DNA of 5,318 bases from the NCBI GenBank assembly GCA_020350865.1, contig CP070726.1, positions 321,394 to 326,711 on the forward strand, read 5' to 3'. The first letter of the stretch is position 1. Each line of letters opens with the position of its first letter. This document shows positions 4,277-5,318 of this stretch, in pieces. The DNA is from Thermoplasmata archaeon (GTDB taxonomy: Archaea > Thermoplasmatota > Thermoplasmata > GCA-020350865). The translations under genes and the position numbers were made by a program. The notes under the pieces are model-generated. The model was not told the DNA's origin. It saw only the letters and a list, made by a program, of their open reading frames with translations, and ran no database searches.

Positions 4277-5318
4277 CTAGAGGGGGACTTCCCACACGCA
4301 CTCCTGTGTGGCGTGAATCCAGTACCCCCTGCACAGCTCGAATGAGTCCAATGGGCCAATCTCCTCCCACTTCTTTGCTGCGGGGTCGTGGGTCCAGACG
4401 GAGTCCACCTCCACACCGAAAGTGAGGTTGTTCAGGGCTGCGGTTCTATTTTTGTTGGACAGGGATGGAAAACCTACCAGGTTCCAGCCGGGGTAGAGGG
4501 CAATGGGTTGGTTCACCACAGGTTGAGCACCGAAATATTCGAATAGAACACCACCGGGTTCGGTAATGAATATCCAGAACCCTATGAGGTGATCGAGGCT
4601 GTGGAGGTCGTTCAGGTGGGGGGGTTTTGTTGTGCGGTTGTGCTTCCATTGGTCGTCGGGAGTGTTTGCATCATACCATTGTACCGCCTGATATGAGCCC
4701 GAAATCGAGGATAGGACAGCCCCCAGGTCGGTATCGGACTGTACAAAAGGCAGAGAAATGAGGTTCCAACCCTCGTAAAGGAATATGAAATTGCCCATGG
4801 GATACAACAGGGGATAGAAGTCCCGTGCACCCGAATCCCCACGTATGTCCATATAGGGCGTATCACCGATGCCGTCGCTGCCCGGTACATCCTGCCCCGG
4901 GCCTTGATACTCATCGATGCCATCGTAGTCAGACCAGTAGTTTCCGCCGGAAGGATAGGAATCGTTCCATCGGCTCTGGTTCGTGTTGTCGTAACCTTGC
5001 ATCGCATTGTTTAGAATATGGTTATGGTAGATGTCGTTGTCTGATGACGAATAGAGGTAGATACCGTGATTGTTGCTTGAGATATTGTTGTTGGTTATGG
5101 AGATACCTGAAGAAAACGCGACCTCGATACCCACATCCGTATTACTTATATTGAGATTTCTTACGTCCCAATTCGTGCAATTGGCGAGAATAAGCTCTCC
5201 CATCGGGATTCCATCAATGAAGATACCATCGGTATCTTTGAAGTAATACAGCTGTTGACCGTTCACCATATTGTCTCCGGTAATTAGATGGGAATTGAAA
5301 TGTTCCAGGAAAACCCCC
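4277..5318 (-). CDS. Secreted NosD-like parallel beta-helix protein with GWNL repeats (5' truncated)
   Basis: The frame stays open to the right edge, so the N-terminus and any signal peptide lie outside; 346 residues are visible. Residues 1-105 are Asn/Ser/Gly-rich coils of a right-handed beta-helix (GIEVAFSSGISITNNNIS, HGIYLYSSSDNDIYHNHIL). Then GNYWSDYDG (about 125-133) and DGIGDTPY (148-155) form the Asp/Gly motif that commonly ends archaeal NosD-type helices and may bind calcium. Two tandem beta modules follow: GWNLISLP (183) to GFWIFI (246), and GWNLVGFP (277) to GYWIHA (331). The protein ends WEVPL with no membrane anchor. Several N-x-S/T sites fit a glycosylated extracellular protein. 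The internal ATG 5269 is not the start. Role probably cell-surface or carbohydrate-related; substrate unknown. Confidence 0.85.
   Translation of the reverse strand, partial: GVFLEHFNSHLITGDNMVNGQQLYYFKDTDGIFIDGIPMGELILANCTNWDVRNLNISNTDVGIEVAFSSGISITNNNISSNNHGIYLYSSSDNDIYHNHILNNAMQGYDNTNQSRWNDSYPSGGNYWSDYDGIDEYQGPGQDVPGSDGIGDTPYMDIRGDSGARDFYPLLYPMGNFIFLYEGWNLISLPFVQSDTDLGAVLSSISGSYQAVQWYDANTPDDQWKHNRTTKPPHLNDLHSLDHLIGFWIFITEPGGVLFEYFGAQPVVNQPIALYPGWNLVGFPSLSNKNRTAALNNLTFGVEVDSVWTHDPAAKKWEEIGPLDSFELCRGYWIHATQECVWEVPL

Overview
This window looks like chromosomal DNA from a euryarchaeal-type archaeon, quite possibly Thermoplasmatota, though the lineage cannot be fixed from sequence reading alone. 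The evidence is an archaeal/eukaryotic-type translation cluster (L44e, S27e, aIF2-alpha, Nop10), an archaeal-type PheS C-terminus, TATA-like promoter elements, purine-rich ribosome binding sites and a NosD-like secreted beta-helix protein.

Left part (1-830). The 3' end of pheS enters on the plus strand. Its stop codon interlocks with that of a very small convergent gene (134-292, minus) encoding a 52-residue protein with eight cysteines in four CxxC pairs, which looks like a genuine cross-brace zinc finger. A 145-bp divergent intergenic region (293-437) separates it from a 107-residue conserved archaeal protein of unknown function (438-761, plus). That gene converges with the next one across a short AT-rich gap.

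Middle part (831-4030), all on the minus strand. A tightly packed operon starts at a clear TATA element and reads L44e, S27e, aIF2-alpha, Nop10 and a PAC2-family proteasome assembly chaperone. Junctions are 4 nt, two 1-nt stop/start overlaps, and 29 nt. It joins ribosome structure, translation initiation, H/ACA RNP function and proteasome assembly in one transcript. Downstream, after a 78-nt gap with its own TATA-like element, lies a strikingly Rab/Ras-like small GTPase with all five G motifs and a helical C-terminal extension of about 95 residues. S27e and the GTPase appear to start at TTG codons with good Shine-Dalgarno sequences.

Right part (4031-5318). A 246-bp non-coding stretch contains nested inverted repeats (a 9-bp long-range pair and a 7-bp hairpin) just upstream of the ribosomal-operon promoter. 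Beyond it is the C-terminal 346 residues of a secreted parallel beta-helix (NosD-like) protein that runs off the right edge. It ends in two tandem copies of a GWNL...G(F/Y)WI module.

The most notable items are the small zinc-finger gene with its shared CTAG stop, the Rab-like GTPase with an unassigned C-terminal domain, and the possible structured element at 4052-4152. I saw no mobile element, CRISPR array, tRNA or rRNA.
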